A DNA stretch of 64,000 bases, taken from contig JADJAD010000007.1 of NCBI GenBank assembly GCA_016704465.1, positions 310,001 to 374,000 of the forward strand, given 5' to 3'. Origin of the DNA: Gemmatimonadota bacterium. GTDB lineage: Bacteria; Gemmatimonadota; Gemmatimonadetes; Gemmatimonadales; Gemmatimonadaceae. Position 1 is the first letter of the stretch. Each line of letters opens with the position of its first letter. The notes under the pieces were generated by a model that was not told the origin of the DNA, ran no database searches, and saw nothing but the letters and a program-made list of their open reading frames with translations. Of this stretch, positions 61,538 to 64,000 are shown piece after piece. The translations under genes and the position numbers were made by a program.

Positions 61538-62023
61538 ATGACCGCCACCGACCTGACGCCCATCATGCTCCGCGATCTCGCATCGCTGCGCGCCGAGGTG
61601 CTCGCGTACCCCGACGACGTGTCGCCATGGGTCCTGCCCCAGGGCGCGCCCAACAGCGGCGGGACGCTGGTTCTCCATCTCTGCGGCAACCTGCGCCACT
61701 TTGTTGGCGCCTTGCTGGGCGGCTCCGGTTACGTGCGCGACCGCGACGCGGAGTTCAACGGGCGTGGCCTTACGCGCGCCGAGCTCGTGGCGCACATCGA
61801 TACGACCGTGGACGAAGTCGGCCGCGCGTTGCGTTCCGTCGAGGAAGCTCGGCTCGACGGGACGATGGTTATCGGGCCGGTAACTGTCTCGGCACGGCGC
61901 GGGCTCATGCATCTCGCCGTGCACCTGACGTATCATCTCGGACAGCTCGATTACCATCGGCGACTCGTCACGGGCGATGCGCACGGGATCGGCGCCCTCG
62001 GACTCGCGGCGCTCACCGACTGA
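61538..62023 (+). CDS. DinB-like four-helix protein
   Basis: 161 residues. The DinB/YfiT-type metal-binding helical bundle is suggested by LVLHLCGNLRHFVGALL (about 45-61) and MHLAVHLTYHLGQLDYHRRL (about 124-143), supplying three histidines on helix faces. Family members include damage-induced proteins and thiol (bacillithiol, mycothiol) transferases. It starts one base after the DUF1080 stop, so it is co-transcribed. Confidence 0.82.
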   Translation: MTATDLTPIMLRDLASLRAEVLAYPDDVSPWVLPQGAPNSGGTLVLHLCGNLRHFVGALLGGSGYVRDRDAEFNGRGLTRAELVAHIDTTVDEVGRALRSVEEARLDGTMVIGPVTVSARRGLMHLAVHLTYHLGQLDYHRRLVTGDAHGIGALGLAALTD

Positions 62024-62095
62024 CGCGCAGAACGCAGCGGGGGGAGCGATACGGGGACGGTACGCACCGCCCCCGTTCACGTCAGGAAAACGAAA

Positions 62096-62121
62096 CGGCC
62101 GCGGACGTATGTCCGCGGCCG
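62096..62121 (-). terminator. Perfect 11-bp hairpin terminator between convergent genes
   Basis: CGGCCGCGGAC (62096-62106) pairs exactly with GTCCGCGGCCG (62111-62121), loop GTAT. On the minus strand it is followed by TTTCGTTTT, a good U-rich tail, so it ends the transcript of the small gene at 62161-62499. It can also form in the other direction for the DinB-like gene. Confidence 0.8.
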
Positions 62122-62160
62122 CACTGCTGTGACGCGCTCGTCGCGCGTGCTGCAACCCGC

Positions 62161-62499
62161 CTATTCGCCCTCGGCCGGAGCGGCGGCAGGCGTCGAGGCA
62201 GGAGTGGCCGCCGCCTTGTTTCCCTGATTCCCGCGACCACGCCAGCGCGGCTCGGCAGGGGCTGCCCGGCGCACGAGCAGATCCTCGTAGTACGCCACGA
62301 CACGCGGGCGAACGGTCGCTTCGGTGTCGCCGGGCTCCGCGCGGAACGGCGCGTAGCGATGACGATCGTCGCTCGACACGCTGAACCACCACCACGGATC
62401 ATCCACCGCTCCACGCAGTCCTTCACGAACGCAGGTATACGTCCGATCGTTTTCGATGAACGAGAAAGTCGTCGGGGCAGTGGGCTTGGCTTTTGACAT
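62161..62499 (-). CDS. Small conserved hypothetical protein
   Basis: 112 residues, no family recognised. A compact folded part (residues about 10-75: TFSFIENDRTYTCVREGL, DDPWWWFSVSSDDRHRYAPF, RPRVVAYYEDLLVRR) with aromatic-rich strands is followed by a low-complexity tail of Ala, Pro and Gly. The coding is supported by its own intrinsic terminator and a sharp contrast to the shadow frames. Cytoplasmic. Confidence 0.7.
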   Translation of the reverse strand: MSKAKPTAPTTFSFIENDRTYTCVREGLRGAVDDPWWWFSVSSDDRHRYAPFRAEPGDTEATVRPRVVAYYEDLLVRRAAPAEPRWRGRGNQGNKAAATPASTPAAAPAEGE

Positions 62500-62575
62500 G
62501 CCGAAAGATAGCGACCTTGCCCCCGTTCGGGCACCGAGCGTTGCGATTCAGCGCCTGTCGAGAGATATTCTTTGA

Positions 62576-62595
62576 TTGAACGAACGTTCATTCAA
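62576..62595. promoter_or_regulatory. 20-bp palindromic operator upstream of a TetR gene
   Basis: TTGAACGAAC (62576-62585) and GTTCATTCAA (62586-62595) are complementary at 9 of 10 positions around the centre AACGTT. It ends 8 bases before the ATG of the TetR gene at 62604, so binding would block initiation. GAACGTTC-type cores are common TetR targets. Confidence 0.75.
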
Positions 62596-62603
62596 CGATT
62601 GCA

Positions 62604-63188
62604 ATGCCGAAAACCGCTGACCAGAACGAGACGCTCCGTGCCACGACTCGGGCGAAGCTGCTTGCCGCCGCACTTTCCCGATTCGCCCGTGACGGGTACG
62701 CGCAGAGCTCCGTGAAGAGCGTGGCCGCCGACGCGGGGGTTGCCACCGGCTTGTTGTATTCGCACTTCGACGGAAAAGAAGGGCTGCTGCGGGAGCTGTT
62801 CGAGGAGAGCATGCACGATGTGCGGGCGTCGTTTTCTGTCGCCGAGTCGGTAGCGCCCCCGGATCGCCTCGCCGCCCTCGTGCGCGCGAGCGTCGCCGTT
62901 GTCCGCGAACACCTCGACTTCTGGCGGCTCTGCTATGCCGCACGAACGCAGCCGGCCGTGCTCGCGGCGCTCGCCCCCGTGCTGGATGAATGGACGACGT
63001 CTATCCTCTCCACGCTCCGGGGATTCCTGGCTGCCCAGGGATCGCTCGATCCCGAAGTCGATGCCCGTGTCCTGTTCGCCCAGATCGATGGCATGTGCCA
63101 GCACTTCGCCCTGCACCCCGATGGCTATCCCGTCGACGCTGTCGCCGAGCGAGTGATCGCGCGATGGACGACTGCCATTGTCCTGTAG
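62604..63188 (+). CDS. TetR/AcrR-family transcriptional regulator
   Basis: 194 residues. Helix-turn-helix at about 15-62: RAKLLAAALSRFARDGYAQSSVKSVAADAGVATGLLYSHFDGKEGLL. The C-terminal domain is generic TetR and ligand is unknown. A palindrome sits just upstream (62576-62595), so autoregulation is likely. It is 18 bp from the DinB-superfamily gene downstream and may control it. Confidence 0.92.
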   Translation: MPKTADQNETLRATTRAKLLAAALSRFARDGYAQSSVKSVAADAGVATGLLYSHFDGKEGLLRELFEESMHDVRASFSVAESVAPPDRLAALVRASVAVVREHLDFWRLCYAARTQPAVLAALAPVLDEWTTSILSTLRGFLAAQGSLDPEVDARVLFAQIDGMCQHFALHPDGYPVDAVAERVIARWTTAIVL

Positions 63189-63206
63189 CCTCGTCACGGA
63201 GCCGAC

Positions 63207-63806
63207 ATGAGCTTCTCGCACACGACATCGCCGAAGGTGCCGACCCGGCACGCCACGCAGGAGGAGCTGGCAGCGCGCGTCGCGAGCGGGCTGGAGACGC
63301 TCGATACGCAGGTTGACGCGTTTGTGCGTCCGATGCACGCCGCGCATCGCACGGCGCCAGCCGCGAATGGGGGCTGGAGCATCGACGCGATCCTCGAGCA
63401 TCTCTGCCTCACCAACGTCGCCTACCTCGATGCCATGCACTCCGCGCTCGAACACGCGGGCGCGGGCGCGGGCGCGGAGCGTACCACGGGCGATTGGCGC
63501 CCGACGCTCGGGGGGCGACTGCTCGTTGCCTCCATGCAGTCGAAATGGCGGCTGCCCGCACCGAAGTCGATCGTTCCTGGTCCGACCCCACGCGCCCGCG
63601 TGCTGGACGCCTTGCTCGGGACCCACTCGGTCCTGCGCGACCTGCTCCGCCAGGCGCAGGGTCGGGAGTGGACGCGCGTGCGCATGGTGTCGCCGCTCTC
63701 GCGACTTGTTCGGCTGAATCTTGGCGACGCGGCACTGGTGATGTTGCGGCATGGCGAGCGACACGCGCAGCAAATGGACCGAGTGCACCGCTCCCTGATC
63801 GCGTGA
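63207..63806 (+). CDS. DinB-superfamily protein
   Basis: 199 residues of the DinB_2 / DUF1569-like helical bundle. GWSIDAILEHLCLTNVAYLDAM (about 56-77) and LNLGDAALVMLRHGERHAQQMDRVHRSL (about 170-197) carry the metal-site histidines (H65, and two in RHGERHAQQ). A G-A-G-A-G-A stretch after residue 83 comes from a GGGCGC microsatellite. It immediately follows the TetR gene and is probably its target. The enzyme activity is unknown. Confidence 0.85.
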   Translation: MSFSHTTSPKVPTRHATQEELAARVASGLETLDTQVDAFVRPMHAAHRTAPAANGGWSIDAILEHLCLTNVAYLDAMHSALEHAGAGAGAERTTGDWRPTLGGRLLVASMQSKWRLPAPKSIVPGPTPRARVLDALLGTHSVLRDLLRQAQGREWTRVRMVSPLSRLVRLNLGDAALVMLRHGERHAQQMDRVHRSLIA

Positions 63807-63822
63807 CGCAGCGGCGCCCCAA

Positions 63823-63850
63823 CGCCGACCCGCGCCGACCCGCGCCGACC
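63823..63850. repeat. Short tandem repeat after the last gene
   Basis: About 2.8 copies of the 10-bp unit CGCCGACCCG starting 17 bases after the DinB-superfamily stop. The rest of the window (63851-64000) shows no gene. Confidence 0.6.
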
Positions 63851-64000
63851 AGCCCCGACCCGGCGGCGCTGGCAATTGCCGTGAGCGGTGCGGATCGGTA
63901 GCGTCCTGCTGATCGTCGCACGGCTGCGGAACACGCGGTCGTGACGCCTCACTCGCATTCACTCCCTCCCACTCTGTCATGAAAGGCGCTGGCGGCACGA

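Overview
The window is high-GC bacterial chromosome, densely coded on both strands. Twin-arginine (Tat) export signals, outer-membrane beta-barrels, serine and metallo-peptidases, a Tat-exported TldD, VKOR-type and PRC-barrel genes and GTG starts suggest a Gram-negative soil or sediment bacterium, most like Gemmatimonadota. That placement is inference from gene content; no rRNA or other marker gene is present. I saw no insertion sequence, integrase, prophage, CRISPR array, rRNA or tRNA. The accessory character lies in regulatory palindromes, short tandem repeats and unusual domain fusions.

Layout. 1-3.7 kb: TetR regulator divergent from a small outer-membrane protein, with a 37-bp palindrome between them; DUF2306 membrane protein; a MerR regulator divergent from DUF2938/DUF2798 membrane genes through a 19-bp-spacer promoter. 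3.8-6.9 kb: a two-gene signalling operon, a response regulator fused to a thioredoxin-reductase-like flavoprotein with no active-site cysteines, followed by a histidine kinase with an N-terminal cyclic-nucleotide-binding-like domain. 7.2-13 kb: exported cyclophilin, two-subunit molybdenum hydroxylase, subtilase lipoprotein with two PKD domains. 13.2-16.5 kb: SNF2/SWIM helicase interrupted by a one-base frameshift. 16.8-19.9 kb: TldD (with Tat signal) and PmbA/TldE. 20-25.4 kb: orphan Phd-type antitoxin, PRC-barrel protein, two MscS-type channels, Ig-like lipoprotein.

25.4-34.4 kb is an efflux operon: MarR/GbsR regulator (apparently leaderless, with an operator on its promoter), TolC-like outer-membrane factor, adaptor, RND pump, and a patatin-barrel protein of the PlpD type. 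On the opposite strand, 34.4-38.7 kb encodes a MacAB-like ABC export system whose permease is broken by one missing base in a homopolymer. A third MscS channel follows.

40.0-45.9 kb is a compact six-gene cluster (acetyltransferase, amidohydrolase, GH1 glycosidase, HAD sugar-phosphatase, GT2 glycosyltransferase, TPR protein) with overlapping junctions, plausibly for making and turning over a small glycoside or glycan. 45.9-58.9 kb: methyltransferase, aldose 1-epimerase, a peptidase-MA/beta-propeller/outer-membrane-barrel fusion coupled to a D-aminoacylase-like amidohydrolase, an S9 peptidase, a hybrid sensor kinase, a VKOR protein and a branched-chain aminotransferase. 59-63.8 kb: DUF5602 lipoprotein, dodecin, DUF1080 protein, two DinB-fold proteins, a small conserved protein and a second TetR regulator with its palindrome.
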